From NCBI GenBank assembly GCA_947178445.1, contig CAMWYJ010000003.1:1-64000 (forward strand): a stretch of 64,000 nt of DNA. Reading direction: 5' to 3'. The translations under genes and the position numbers were made by a program. Positions 54,550-64,000 of this stretch are shown one piece after another. The number at the start of each line of letters is the position of its first letter. The first letter of the stretch is position 1. Below the pieces are notes generated by a model. It saw only the letters and a program-made list of their open reading frames with translations. It had not been told where the DNA came from and did no database searches. This DNA comes from an uncultured Clostridium sp. Lineage in GTDB: Bacteria > Bacillota > Clostridia > Lachnospirales > Lachnospiraceae.

Positions 54550-56454
54550 CTATTCCTGCACCGGTTTCTTCAATGCGCCTAACAATACTGCACCAATAAC
54601 CATACCGATCACTAAAGAAAGCAGGTAAAATATTGCATTTCCTACCACCGGAAATACGAAGATTCCACCATGCGGTGCCATTAACGTACAGTTAAATGCC
54701 ATGGATAATCCACCAGCCGCAGCAGAGCCTACGATACATGCAGGCAGTACATGCAATGGGTCAGAAGCTGCAAACGGAATCGCACCCTCTGTTATGAACG
54801 CAAGACCCATAACAAAATTAGTCGAACCAGACTTTCTCTCCTCTGCTGTAAATTTTTTCTTAAACAGTAATGTTGCAAGAGCGATTGCACACGGTGGAAC
54901 CATACCACCAATCATAACCGCTGCCATGATATTATAATTGCCTGCTGCAATAGACGCTATTCCGAATGCATAAGCTGCCTTGTTAAACGGACCACCCATG
55001 TCAATTGCCATCATTCCCGCTACGATCATTCCAAGTAATACACTACTGACTCCACTCATAGAGGCTAACCCATTATTTAACGCTGTATTGATTACCCCTA
55101 CAATTGGTTCAATCACATAGTTCATCGCAAGTCCGCAGATTAGTATACCAAATACCGGATAAATCAGAACCGGTTTAATACCATCCAAGGACTTCGGAAG
55201 CTTTTCACAAGCTTTCATCAACAGTTTTACAATATAACCTGCAAGGAACCCGGCTACTAACGCACCAAGGAAACCGGACTTACCACCTGCTGCAATGGCA
55301 CCACCTAAAATACCAACAGCAAGACCCGGGCGGTCAGCAATACTCATCGCAATAAAACCTGCCAAAATCGGAAGCATATAATTAAATGCTGTTCCACCAA
55401 TTCCCTTAAACAACGCAGCCGCTGATGTAATTGTACCAAAGTTAGCGCGTTCTGCTTCACTAAGCGCATTGATATCTACGCAAAGACCATCAATCAGAAA
55501 TGAAATCGCAATCAGAATACCGCCTCCTACAACAAACGGAAGCATATGCGAAACGCCGTTCATCAAATGTTTATAAATCTGATGACCTACACTGCCATTC
55601 GCTGCAGTGTCGCTTTGCGCACTATCACTCGCACCATGATACAAAGGGGCATCCCCTGCGATTGCCCGCTCAATCAGCTGATCCGCTTTACTGATTCCAT
55701 CAGAAACAGGAACCTCAATCAGCTTCTTGCCATCAAAACGTCCCATCGGAACTTTCGTATCCGCAGCTACGATAATACAATCTGCCTCTGCTATCTCCTC
55801 TGCCGTCAACACATTCTTTGCACCACCGGAGCCCCTGGTCTCCACCTTCACAAAACAGTCATGTGTCTTCGCACTCTTCTCAATTGCCTCTGCTGCCATA
55901 AATGTATGGGCAATACCTGTCGGACATCCGGTAACAGCCAGAATTTTTTTCTGCCCAGTCTCCGCTGCTTCTGCAGTTTTCTCCTCATTTGCATCTTTCT
56001 CTTCTTCTGCATCATCAATTACTTTCAAGAATTCTTTCGCTGTTCTGGCAGCCTTCAATGCCTCGGTAAATTCCTCATGCATCAGCATGCCTGACAACTT
56101 ACTTAAAATATCAATATGGGCAGATCCACTTTGTGGATTGGCTGCAATCAGGAACAACAGATTGACCGGTTCATCATCCAATGCCTCATATTCTACCCCT
56201 TCCGGAATCACCATGGCAACCAGGGATGGCTTTGTTACCGCTTCACAACGTCCATGCGGAATAGCAATTCCATCACCAACGCCAGTCGTACTCTCCTCCT
56301 CTCTTGCAAATACCGCCGCAAGATATTCCTCCTTATCGGTAATCACACCTTGCTTTGCCATCAAATCGACAGCCTGCCGGAGCACATCCTTCTTATCCGT
56401 TGCTTTCACCTGCAAATCCACGGCATTTTCTGATAATAAATCCGTAATCTTCAT
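54550..56454 (-). CDS. fruA: Fructose-specific PTS transporter, IIABC fusion
   Basis: A 634-aa transporter. IIA (residues 1-145) carries the phospho-histidine in IAIPHGRCE. IIB (about 168-265) has the phospho-cysteine in AVTGCPTGIAHTF. IIC (about 295-634) has nine to ten helices with GIKPVLIYPVFG and MAPHGGIFVFP. It imports fructose and phosphorylates it to fructose-1-phosphate. I chose ATG at 56454 (AGGAGG 8 bases upstream); the one two codons earlier is too close. Second gene of the fruK-fruA operon, about 120 bases after fruK. Confidence 0.95.
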   Translation of the reverse strand: MKITDLLSENAVDLQVKATDKKDVLRQAVDLMAKQGVITDKEEYLAAVFAREEESTTGVGDGIAIPHGRCEAVTKPSLVAMVIPEGVEYEALDDEPVNLLFLIAANPQSGSAHIDILSKLSGMLMHEEFTEALKAARTAKEFLKVIDDAEEEKDANEEKTAEAAETGQKKILAVTGCPTGIAHTFMAAEAIEKSAKTHDCFVKVETRGSGGAKNVLTAEEIAEADCIIVAADTKVPMGRFDGKKLIEVPVSDGISKADQLIERAIAGDAPLYHGASDSAQSDTAANGSVGHQIYKHLMNGVSHMLPFVVGGGILIAISFLIDGLCVDINALSEAERANFGTITSAAALFKGIGGTAFNYMLPILAGFIAMSIADRPGLAVGILGGAIAAGGKSGFLGALVAGFLAGYIVKLLMKACEKLPKSLDGIKPVLIYPVFGILICGLAMNYVIEPIVGVINTALNNGLASMSGVSSVLLGMIVAGMMAIDMGGPFNKAAYAFGIASIAAGNYNIMAAVMIGGMVPPCAIALATLLFKKKFTAEERKSGSTNFVMGLAFITEGAIPFAASDPLHVLPACIVGSAAAGGLSMAFNCTLMAPHGGIFVFPVVGNAIFYLLSLVIGMVIGAVLLGALKKPVQE

Positions 56455-56576
56455 ACGCATTTCCTCCTATCTTTCTTTTTATTGTATGCATGATATGTTA
56501 CATTATCGTTATGGATAATGATTCATTTTCTACTATGAAACCTCATAATATGATGTTTAAATTCTGACATAGTCCT

Positions 56577-57485
56577 TTACTTTGCAATATTCCGGTATAC
56601 AGCCTCAACCTCTTCCTTCGTTGCAAGATTTTCAGAAAATGCACTTGCACTTCCACAGGAGATCCCAGTGTAAAATGCATTTTCATAATTTTGTTCCGCC
56701 AGATATCCATAAATAAAACCTGCCACCATAGAATCTCCTGCACCGACAGAATTAACGACCTTACCCTCTGGTGCCGGGCTTTGATAAGTTGTTCCATCCT
56801 CCGCCACTAAGACTGCACCATCTCCAGCCATGGAAACCAGTACATTTCTTGCACCTCGTTCCTGCAGTTTTTTTGCATAGGTTATAACCTCTGCCTGACT
56901 GGTAAGTTCAACACCAAAAATCTCACCAAGTTCAAAATTATTTGGCTTAATCACAAATGGATGATATTCTAATACATTACAAAGCAAATCCTTCGTTGCA
57001 TCCACTGCAATCATGATTTTTTTCTTCTGCAGCCGCTCCATGATATCCCGGTACATCGTTTCCGGAAGTGCAGCCGGAATCGAGCCCGCCAGCACAAGCA
57101 CATCCCCATCCTTTAATAAATCCATCTTTGCAAAAAACTGAGAAAGACTTGTTTCATCAATATCCGGACCCATACCATTAATCTCGCTTTCCTCGTTAGA
57201 ACGAAGCTTAACATTGACACGTGACATGCCATTTGCTACCGTAATAAAATCTGTGTCAATCTTTTGTTCTACCAGTCTCCGCTTAATCTCTTCCCCAGTA
57301 AATCCCGCAATAAAGCCAAGTACGGTACTTGCCATTCCCAGGTTCTTCAGCACAATCGACACATTAATCCCTTTTCCACCTGGCAGCACCAGTTCCTTCT
57401 CCGTCCGGTTTACTTTTCCGACAGTAAAATTCGGTACCGTCACAATGTAATCCAGTGACGGATTAAATGTAACCGTGTAAATCAT
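56577..57485 (-). CDS. fruK: 1-phosphofructokinase
   Basis: A 302-aa PfkB-family kinase making fructose-1,6-bisphosphate. Visible signatures: GGKGINVSIVLKNLG (sugar binding), KPNNFELGEIFG, and VNSVGAGDSMVAGFIYGYL (the catalytic Asp and anion hole). Placed before fruA and divergent from the DeoR-type regulator, the classical fruRKA arrangement. A 17-base-spaced promoter lies about 50 bases upstream. Confidence 0.95.
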   Translation of the reverse strand: MIYTVTFNPSLDYIVTVPNFTVGKVNRTEKELVLPGGKGINVSIVLKNLGMASTVLGFIAGFTGEEIKRRLVEQKIDTDFITVANGMSRVNVKLRSNEESEINGMGPDIDETSLSQFFAKMDLLKDGDVLVLAGSIPAALPETMYRDIMERLQKKKIMIAVDATKDLLCNVLEYHPFVIKPNNFELGEIFGVELTSQAEVITYAKKLQERGARNVLVSMAGDGAVLVAEDGTTYQSPAPEGKVVNSVGAGDSMVAGFIYGYLAEQNYENAFYTGISCGSASAFSENLATKEEVEAVYRNIAK

Positions 57486-57534
57486 TTTATCCCTCCTTTT
57501 TAATATTTTTTGAACGTTTTTGATTTATATTGAA

Positions 57535-57563
57535 AATATATCACATATTTTTCTTTTTGTCAA
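57535..57563 (-). promoter_or_regulatory. Promoter of fruKA
   Basis: TTGACA (57558-57563), 17 bases, TATATT (57535-57540) on the minus strand. The start of fruK is 50 bases downstream, with AAGGAGGG before it. Confidence 0.8.
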
Positions 57564-57586
57564 TCATTTATAATCATATTCAATCA
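57562..57586. repeat. Three AATCA repeats with a 10-bp period, candidate FruR operator
   Basis: AATCA starts at 57562, 57572 and 57582, exactly one helical turn apart, read as TGATT toward fruK. The first touches the -35 of the fruKA promoter. This is a natural place for the DeoR-type regulator encoded next door. Confidence 0.5.
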
Positions 57587-57654
57587 AGAAAAAGCAAAAA
57601 TTATTTACCATTATATCAAATGGCACTTTTATCACTTCCAAATGTTGGCATTCA

Positions 57655-57683
57655 TTGACATTTTTGCAAAAAAAGTCTATAAT
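57655..57683 (+). promoter_or_regulatory. Consensus promoter of fruR
   Basis: TTGACA (57655-57660), spacer 17, TATAAT (57678-57683), both perfect. The fruR start is about 83 bases downstream. Confidence 0.85.
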
Positions 57684-57765
57684 TTCATTCAAAATACGTC
57701 ACAACCCATCATTCCATAAAAGTCTAACCATATTTAATATAAATAATTCAGAAAGGAACCAAATT

Positions 57766-58509
57766 ATGCTGTCAGAAGAAAGAAAACAACGAATATGCAA
57801 TTATGTGAATACACAAAATGCAGTTACTGTACAAGAACTAATGGAAGAGCTTGGTGCCTCAGAAGCTACCATTCGAAGAGACTTAAAGGAATTGCACAGA
57901 CGTGGACTGCTTTCTAAAGTGCACGGCGGAGCCGTTGCCCTCCCCCAGCAGATTAAATCGGATTATACGATTGCCGCCAGGGAAGATGTCAACCAGGAAG
58001 AGAAAATCAACATTGCCCGTTATGCCACAACACTCATCCAGCCAAATGATTTGGTCTTCCTTGATGCCGGAACTACAACATCCTATCTGATTGATTATCT
58101 TGAAGTACCGAATGTGACGTTTGTGACAAATGCCATTATCCACGCAAAAAAATTAAGCAGCAAGAACTATCCGGTCTATTTAACAGGCGGACAATTAAAG
58201 TCCACCACAGAAGCATTGATTGGCTCTGAATGCTATTCTGCTCTCCAGCGATACCGATTCTCCATCGGTTTCTTCGGTACAAACGCAGTCAATCATACCG
58301 ACGGCTTTACTACACCCGATCCAGAGGAAGCAAAAATAAAAGAGTGTGCCATTATACACACTCTTTCCCCATATGTTTTATGCGATCATAGCAAATTTGA
58401 TCTCACTGCTCCCGTGCGTTTTGCCGATTACCAGCAGGCATGCATCATTGCAGCAGGTAATATACCAAAAGCATATTGCAAAGATCAAACCATCATTCAT
58501 CTATCATAA
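57766..58509 (+). CDS. fruR: DeoR-family regulator of the fructose operon
   Basis: A 247-aa regulator. Residues 5-58 form a DeoR helix-turn-helix (TVQELMEELGASEATIRRDL and RGLLSKVHGGAV). A DeoR sensor domain with NagB/RpiA-like fold follows (FLDAGTTTSYL, GGQLKSTTEALIGSE, CDHSKFD), which usually binds a sugar phosphate. Divergent position from fruKA makes fructose-1-phosphate the likely effector. ATG at 57766 is preceded by AAAGGAACC; 37 upstream in-frame codons run through the promoter and are not coding. Confidence 0.92.
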   Translation: MLSEERKQRICNYVNTQNAVTVQELMEELGASEATIRRDLKELHRRGLLSKVHGGAVALPQQIKSDYTIAAREDVNQEEKINIARYATTLIQPNDLVFLDAGTTTSYLIDYLEVPNVTFVTNAIIHAKKLSSKNYPVYLTGGQLKSTTEALIGSECYSALQRYRFSIGFFGTNAVNHTDGFTTPDPEEAKIKECAIIHTLSPYVLCDHSKFDLTAPVRFADYQQACIIAAGNIPKAYCKDQTIIHLS

Positions 58510-58529
58510 CAGCACCACAGTCAGCACTG

Positions 58530-59621
58530 TTAATATTTATTAAACACCCACAAATTGCTAATCTGTCCTTCCAATTCACTATAATCCCAAAGCTGATTGC
58601 TCCGGCTGATACTGTTTGGATCGTTCAACCGGATTTTCCCATCCTCTACCCCTACCAGCACGATAAAATGTCCTTCTACAGTAAAATCCCCTGCATGTAC
58701 ACTGCATATAATAGGATGTCCTGCTTCTAATTCGGATACTATATTATTTTCCATCAATGATATTTCCCGTCCATATACGCCCCATTGCTGACCGCCCTCC
58801 GTCATCAGGCTCCATGCCGTTCCTGTCCCCTCCACATAAAAACCATTTTGCATCGCATAGTCAGCTATCGCATCCGGTGTGGCAGCTTCATTTCCCGTAA
58901 GCCCTACAATAACCATGGACATACAGGTTGGTGCACAGCCTGCGAGAGCAACCATATTATTTTCTCCGTATGCAGCATATCCCCATCTTTTATCCCATTG
59001 CAGTAAATGCGGTATCTTTGCCCGTAACTCCTTGTCTGTGAGTTCTCCAGCTGCCATTCCAGTATTTCCGGGGTAACCCTTTACAAAGTCGATCATCTCC
59101 GGATTATTGCAAAGAGAAACTAAAAGCTTTTCCGGGTATTCATCCATGTGCTCATATACCTCAGAAAACTCCGGGTATTCTCCTACAAGGGAAGCAAGCC
59201 TGCCCCTAATCTCGTTTTCTTCGATAACCCGAGGAGCTTCCACATCATACCGAAGAATCTTTATATCATCTTTTAAAAGCTCTTCAGCAAAACTACTGCC
59301 TGCCCCCGCCTTTGGTATAAATATTCCCACTATCAATCCTAGTATCTTCGAAATGGCAAATATCGCCGCTGCCAGCATGGCAGCCAGAAGAAGAAGCCTG
59401 CTCATCATTCTTTTTATATATCTCCACCATGCAATACGCTTTCTCTTTTTCTTTCTCCTGATGCGCTCTGCTTTGCTCACAGGTCTTTTGTAGGTTGGTT
59501 TCCGTCTTGTCTTTTCTATCCTCTCCTGATGTCCTCTCCCCGTATTTGTCCTTCCTGCGACCTGTACCGGCCTTACTGGCAGCTGCTCAAAAGTCTTCAC
59601 CCCTGTCAACTCTATATCCAT
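58530..59621 (-). CDS. Membrane-anchored C39-like peptidase-family protein
   Basis: A 363-aa protein. A basic cytosolic N-terminus (to about residue 70; RRKKKRKRIAWW) leads to one membrane helix (about 72-98). An external region follows with a C-terminal Peptidase_C39_2 domain (about 195-363), whose active-site loop is GCAPTCMSMVI and whose histidine is in GHFIVLVGVEDGKIRLNDP. It could cleave peptides or amides at the cell surface; the substrate is unknown. ATG at 59621 has GGGAGGAACAAAG upstream. It is convergent with fruR, only 20 bases away. Confidence 0.85.
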   Translation of the reverse strand: MDIELTGVKTFEQLPVRPVQVAGRTNTGRGHQERIEKTRRKPTYKRPVSKAERIRRKKKRKRIAWWRYIKRMMSRLLLLAAMLAAAIFAISKILGLIVGIFIPKAGAGSSFAEELLKDDIKILRYDVEAPRVIEENEIRGRLASLVGEYPEFSEVYEHMDEYPEKLLVSLCNNPEMIDFVKGYPGNTGMAAGELTDKELRAKIPHLLQWDKRWGYAAYGENNMVALAGCAPTCMSMVIVGLTGNEAATPDAIADYAMQNGFYVEGTGTAWSLMTEGGQQWGVYGREISLMENNIVSELEAGHPIICSVHAGDFTVEGHFIVLVGVEDGKIRLNDPNSISRSNQLWDYSELEGQISNLWVFNKY

Positions 59622-59783
59622 CTTTGTTCCTCCCATTTTCTCCACTTTGTGTTTCATCCGCTATACATATCCGGCTTTTTAACTTCTTAAACTCAGCCTG
59701 TCTGGAGATTTCTTTCATTTCTTTTATAAGAACATTTTTGTGCATACTCTTTGTAACAGGATTGTATCTTTTTTGTATCATCT

Positions 59784-59831
59784 AAAAAAGCGTTTTGCCC
59801 TGACACTGCAATCGTATCAAAACAAAACGCT
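59784..59831 (-). terminator. Terminator after the chemoreceptor-like gene
   Basis: A perfect 9-bp stem AGCGTTTTG/CAAAACGCT with a 25-base loop is followed by TTTTTTAG on the minus strand, about 40 bases past the stop. Confidence 0.8.
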
Positions 59832-59870
59832 GATTCTCAAAAAATTTCACAATTTTATAATCTTTTCTTT

Positions 59871-60677
59871 CTATTCCTTCAGTTGGTCTGCCAATGCCAT
59901 CGTCTGGTCAAGAATCTCCTTGATATCATTAATACTGTCTCTATGTTCCTTTGCCACTCCATTTGCCTCTTTAATCGATGCAATAATTGCATGTAAATGT
60001 TCTCCGATAACATTAAGGGTTTTCTTAATTTCTGAAGCAGAGCTTCCACTCTCATTGGCAAGCTTTCCCATTTCTGTTGCCACCACTGCAAATCCACGTC
60101 CTGCCTCACCGCTTCGGGCAGCTTCAATGGATGCATTAAGTGCTAGAATATTAGAACGGGATGCATTGCCGCTAACTTTATTCACAACATCTGCCGCACC
60201 GTTTACATCCTTCTCAATATCCGATGTCATATGGTTCATCTCCGTGAGCATACCAAACAAATTTTCTAACCCGCTGACTATATTCTGCAGGGAAGCGTTC
60301 ACCTCTCCAACTGATTTCTGAAACTGTACAGCAATCTTATGTGTCTTTTCTTTGTCATCCACAGAATAGGTACTGACCACACAGCCCACAACCTCCGTAC
60401 CGTCCTTGATAGGAACAAGATTCCCCTCCATAGCCATTCCAACCACTTCCTTCGGAAGAATGTTATGTTTCGGCCTTCCGGTTCTCATCACTTCATCAAA
60501 AGCACCTGTTGGATCTGTAAATTCACTTCCAACCTCTATTGTTGGCGGAATAGACGGTGGCATTGAAAAACCTTGTACAATACCATCTTTGTCTATCACG
60601 GACACCACTATGTCTTTGTCACTCAAAAGACGAATAACTTCCAGATTATCTATGACCTCTTGCAGCTTCTTGTTCAT
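59871..60677 (-). CDS. Soluble methyl-accepting chemotaxis-like protein
   Basis: A 268-aa cytosolic protein with no membrane segment. The first 115 residues are a sensory PAS/GAF-like domain (DIVVSVIDKDGIVQGFSMPP, ILPKEVVGMAMEGNLVPI). The rest is a short MCP signalling hairpin whose tip reads ASRSNILALNASIEAARSGE, the conserved CheA/CheW contact. ATG at 60677 is chosen because GGAGGATAAAGTC precedes it. No chemotaxis gene is near. The closely packed layout with the hybrid kinase gene (160 bases) suggests possible coexpression. Confidence 0.9.
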   Translation of the reverse strand: MNKKLQEVIDNLEVIRLLSDKDIVVSVIDKDGIVQGFSMPPSIPPTIEVGSEFTDPTGAFDEVMRTGRPKHNILPKEVVGMAMEGNLVPIKDGTEVVGCVVSTYSVDDKEKTHKIAVQFQKSVGEVNASLQNIVSGLENLFGMLTEMNHMTSDIEKDVNGAADVVNKVSGNASRSNILALNASIEAARSGEAGRGFAVVATEMGKLANESGSSASEIKKTLNVIGEHLHAIIASIKEANGVAKEHRDSINDIKEILDQTMALADQLKE

Positions 60678-60836
60678 GACTTTATCCTCCATCGCTTTCT
60701 ATCTGAAAATGCTTCTATGCCAAACATTTTCAGCTTTTTCCGTATCAATTTTATATAAGGTTATTTTAGCATATGCATTTTCAAATAGCAATGATAACCC
60801 CCAGAGTTTTCGATACACCAAAGTAAAGCCAAGGGC

Positions 60837-63800
60837 TCAATCACATACATCACGCAAAGTATTTAGCAACACTTTGACATCAATCGGTTTTGCTATATGC
60901 CCATTCATTCCACACTTTAAAGCTTCCTGCCGGTCTTCCTCAAAGGCATTCGCAGACATTGCAAAAATAGGTATTGATGACACTTCCGAATTTTCCAGAC
61001 TTCGAATTGCTTTGGTTGCTTCATAACCGTTCATCACCGGCATCTGAATATCCATAAGCACCAATTGATAATAGCCTGATTGCGCCTCTTTTAACATATC
61101 CAAAGCAACCTGCCCATTCTCGGCAACCTCTACAGAAAATCCCGCTTCTGTTAAAATTGCTACCGCAATCTCCTGATTTATTTCAATATCTTCTACCAAC
61201 AAAATACGCCCTTTATAAAGCTTCTCTGATTTCGTTTTTCCCTTTTCCTTCATATCCTCTTTATGTATAACTGATTTCAGACAGTTTCGTAACTCCGGCA
61301 AAATCGGCAGGGCACCGCAAAATGCATCGACACCTGCTTCTTGCGCCTCATTCCTTATATCTGACCAATCATATGCAGCCATAACAATAACGGATTCCCT
61401 CTCACCCAGCTCCTTTTTAATTTTTCGTATAACCTCAATACTATTCCTATCATCCAGCTGCTGCTCAATAATATATGTATGGTAACAATCTCCCTCCTTA
61501 CTCGCCTGACAGGTCCGAAGTACTGCTTCCTCTCCTGATGACACCTGTTCCGGACGCATTCCAATCTGCCGAAGCATACTTGATATATTATCACAGGTCT
61601 TAGAATTTTCTGACACGACCAGTGCTCTTTTATTCTCAAGCTCTGGTATAATCAAAGATTTCTTTCCCTTGCAACGCAAGCGGAATGTAAAGGAAACTCT
61701 AATTTCCGTTCCTTTGTTCTGCTCACTTTCCACCTCGATAGTACCATTCATCATTTCTACAATATTCTTTGTAATCGCCATTCCCAAGCCCGTTCCCTGA
61801 ATCTTGCTAATTGTAGAATTTCTTTCTCTCTCAAAAGGTTCAAAAATATGGGATACAAACTCTTTACTCATTCCAATTCCCGTATCTTTGATGCAAATTT
61901 CATAATTTGCATAACCCACTGGTGCTCCAGGCTTCTCTGTAATAGTCAAGCTGATACTGCCACCTGCTTCTGTATACTTGACTGCATTACTTAAAAGATT
62001 CAGCAGCACTTGATTTAGCCGCAACTGATCACAATAAATATACTCGTTTGAAATATTCTCAGTATCAAAATATAATTCAAGCTGTTTTGCACGAATATCC
62101 ACCTGTACGATATTGTACAATCCATATAAAATATCTAATAAACTGCACGGTTTATCTTCTAATTGTATTTTACCACTTTCAATGCGGCTCATATCTAAAA
62201 TATCATTAATCAAATGCAGTAAATGCTTCCCCGATGCATTAATCTTCTCCAGATATTCCTTAACCTGTTCCTTACAATCTAAATGCTCACTCGCCAAATT
62301 CGTAAAACCGACAATTGCATTCATTGGGGTACGGATATCATGAGACATATTAGACAGAAATGTACTTTTTGCTTTATTGGCCTTTTGGGCTTGCAGCAGT
62401 GCCTCCTCTAACATACGCTTCTTTTCCATTTCATCCCGGATTTCCTCATCCACACTGCGGATTCCTATAACAACACCCTGGTTTCCATCCCATTTTCCTA
62501 CATATACCGCTTTCATTTGAAAGTATTTTATCTCACCATCGTGAACCACACGATAATTAATATGATATATCCTTTTTTCTGTCAATTCTTGTCTCAGTCT
62601 GTCCTGTGTAAAAGCCTCCCTCATCATTTGCTGATCATCCAAATGAACACAGCTCTCAATATAACGACCAATACTTTCCTCTAATAGAATATCTCCAGAA
62701 AACACAGATTCGATTACATGGTTTCTATAATTTTCCATACGAAGTGTGTTTCCCATGCCCGTTTCAAGATCAAAAAAGCAAACAATGTTATAATCTATAC
62801 CCAACGCCTGAATCAATTCCATCTGACGTTTTTCTCTCTTCATCCTCTCCTTTTTTTCCTGAACCTTCTGTGTTGTACAATCTAAAAGAAAACGCTGATA
62901 ATACAATTCTCCATTTTCTCTTAAAAGTTTTACGTTGCCCATTACATAAAGGATTTCTCCATCTGGATGCTGCACACGGTACTCCACACTGACACTATCC
63001 CCTTCTTCTTTCAGTTTTTTGATACTTGCCCGAAGCTTTTCCTTATCTTCGTCCATAACAGATGGAGCAACCATATCAAATCCCGGTCTTGTCATTTCTT
63101 CCTGAGACTCATATCCCAAAATCTTTAACGCTGCTTTATTAATACTGATAATACGGGAACCGTCTATTGTATGGCACAACATACCACAATCCATAGTAGA
63201 AAAAATAGTTTCTAAGGTACGGTTTTTTTCAATTATTTCCTGCTCATAGGCGCGCTCCTTCGTTATATCAATTGCTACACCCACCGTTCCCATTACACTT
63301 CCATCCAGATTATATAATGGCGATTTATATGTTGTAAGTAACTTTATACCCTCTCCGTTTTTCACCTCTTCCTCAGATATACAAGTCTGTTGCTTACGCA
63401 TAACCTCCTGTTCAGATTCTATACACACAGGATCGTCATATTCAGCATCCCAAATATAAGCATGTTTACGTCCTTCTACCTGCTCCTTCGTTTTATTGAC
63501 GGTTTTGCAGAAGCTATCATTCACTATTTCATGTACTCCGTTTTTGTCTTTATACCAGATAAGATTCGGAATATTATTAATCGTAGCCTCCCAAAAATGA
63601 TTCGTCTGCCAAAAGTCCTTACTCATCTTATATGTCTGCTGCCATCTCAAAAAACGGAATTTTATTTCCTCGTCTGACATCGGCATTGTCCAAACATCTT
63701 TTATTTGAGATAAGTCCTTTGCAAGCCCCACAATCTGTTCCTGACTCGCAAGCAGAATACATTCCGCATCACCGCTCTTGCCCGCAACTGCCGTTTGGAT

Positions 63801-64000
63801 TGCTGCCTCTCCATCTAAATCGGATAAATCAACCAAAATCACATCTGCCTTAGCCAACAACCCTTCTTCAAATTTGGATCCTTCCCAAAATTCATGTGTA
63901 AAATTCTCAAGTGGAGACATTTCTTTTATTACATTAAATGCCTTGCAGCAAGCACCTATCAAATAAAAATGAATATGACAATGATACACATCTATCCCCC
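60837..64000 (-). CDS. Hybrid sensor histidine kinase with PAS and two receiver domains, 5' end outside the window
   Basis: At least 1,050 aa, with the frame still open at base 64000. An unusual N-terminal receiver-like domain (to about residue 115; VILVDLSDLDGEAA) precedes three PAS units (about 130-243, 253-370 and 396-523). HisKA follows with the phospho-histidine in SNMSHDIRTPMNA (about 552), then HATPase_c (LLNLLSNAVKYTE, DTGIGMS, GTGLGMAI). A first receiver lacks the acceptor Asp motif and is probably degenerate. A final receiver is complete (VLMDIQMPVMNG, with K in HIAKPID). No membrane segment is visible, so sensing is cytosolic. Confidence 0.9.
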   Translation of the reverse strand, partial: GIDVYHCHIHFYLIGACCKAFNVIKEMSPLENFTHEFWEGSKFEEGLLAKADVILVDLSDLDGEAAIQTAVAGKSGDAECILLASQEQIVGLAKDLSQIKDVWTMPMSDEEIKFRFLRWQQTYKMSKDFWQTNHFWEATINNIPNLIWYKDKNGVHEIVNDSFCKTVNKTKEQVEGRKHAYIWDAEYDDPVCIESEQEVMRKQQTCISEEEVKNGEGIKLLTTYKSPLYNLDGSVMGTVGVAIDITKERAYEQEIIEKNRTLETIFSTMDCGMLCHTIDGSRIISINKAALKILGYESQEEMTRPGFDMVAPSVMDEDKEKLRASIKKLKEEGDSVSVEYRVQHPDGEILYVMGNVKLLRENGELYYQRFLLDCTTQKVQEKKERMKREKRQMELIQALGIDYNIVCFFDLETGMGNTLRMENYRNHVIESVFSGDILLEESIGRYIESCVHLDDQQMMREAFTQDRLRQELTEKRIYHINYRVVHDGEIKYFQMKAVYVGKWDGNQGVVIGIRSVDEEIRDEMEKKRMLEEALLQAQKANKAKSTFLSNMSHDIRTPMNAIVGFTNLASEHLDCKEQVKEYLEKINASGKHLLHLINDILDMSRIESGKIQLEDKPCSLLDILYGLYNIVQVDIRAKQLELYFDTENISNEYIYCDQLRLNQVLLNLLSNAVKYTEAGGSISLTITEKPGAPVGYANYEICIKDTGIGMSKEFVSHIFEPFERERNSTISKIQGTGLGMAITKNIVEMMNGTIEVESEQNKGTEIRVSFTFRLRCKGKKSLIIPELENKRALVVSENSKTCDNISSMLRQIGMRPEQVSSGEEAVLRTCQASKEGDCYHTYIIEQQLDDRNSIEVIRKIKKELGERESVIVMAAYDWSDIRNEAQEAGVDAFCGALPILPELRNCLKSVIHKEDMKEKGKTKSEKLYKGRILLVEDIEINQEIAVAILTEAGFSVEVAENGQVALDMLKEAQSGYYQLVLMDIQMPVMNGYEATKAIRSLENSEVSSIPIFAMSANAFEEDRQEALKCGMNGHIAKPIDVKVLLNTLRDVCD

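Overview
The window looks like a low-GC Firmicutes chromosome, most likely a gut Lachnospiraceae (Clostridium cluster XIVa) member. This rests on AT-rich intergenic DNA, strong AGGAGG-type ribosome sites, a full F-type ATPase beside an anaerobic (class III) ribonucleotide reductase, a BspA-type leucine-rich repeat protein, CIRCE control and an agr-type peptide signalling locus. The genus is not resolved. No rRNA, tRNA, CRISPR array or intact insertion sequence was seen.

Layout. 1-10940 is mostly housekeeping: the end of a leucine-rich repeat surface protein, birA, purA (with a possible 14-codon leader ORF), a LysR regulator, a c-di-AMP synthesis cluster (two membrane proteins, cdaA, cdaR) followed by an HPr protein overlapping a sirtuin, and a GNAT acetyltransferase. 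11200-20120 is an accessory block: an agrA-agrC-agrB-agrD-like quorum-sensing operon (all minus strand), then a small secreted protein and a MacB/FtsX-type ABC transporter. It is bordered and interrupted by decayed gene fragments. 20157-31829 returns to housekeeping: lysS, a frameshifted greA, an exported FKBP/trigger-factor-like lipoprotein, nrdDG with two NrdR-like boxes, a CarD-like protein, a cell-wall amidase, a polysaccharide deacetylase, dut, an O-acetylhomoserine sulfhydrylase and a thioesterase. 32329-37949 holds an SCP2 protein, a two-domain polyphosphate kinase 2, the TrkAH potassium system and a small XRE regulator.

38050-44173 is the ATP synthase operon in order B-E-F-A-G-D-C. 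There is no separate delta gene; instead the alpha subunit carries a delta-like N-terminal extension. 44581-49719 has a CIRCE-controlled Hsp20, a HAD phosphatase, a cysteine-containing membrane protein, an aminotransferase fused to an XRE helix-turn-helix with candidate operator repeats upstream, and a probable queuine-salvage pair (YhhQ transporter plus radical SAM protein). 49942-64000 carries a C_GCAxxG_C_C / degenerate GGDEF / EAL fusion, an FMN flavoprotein, a membrane-bound spermidine-synthase-like protein, the fructose PTS operon with a divergent DeoR regulator, a C39-like peptidase, a soluble chemoreceptor-like protein and a large hybrid histidine kinase that runs off the end.

The most unusual points are the delta-alpha ATP synthase fusion, the helix-turn-helix aminotransferase with its repeats, the redox-domain/EAL fusion, the agr locus with a serine-containing signal peptide and adjoining export genes, the tandem NrdR boxes spaced 32 bp, and the single-base frameshift in greA.
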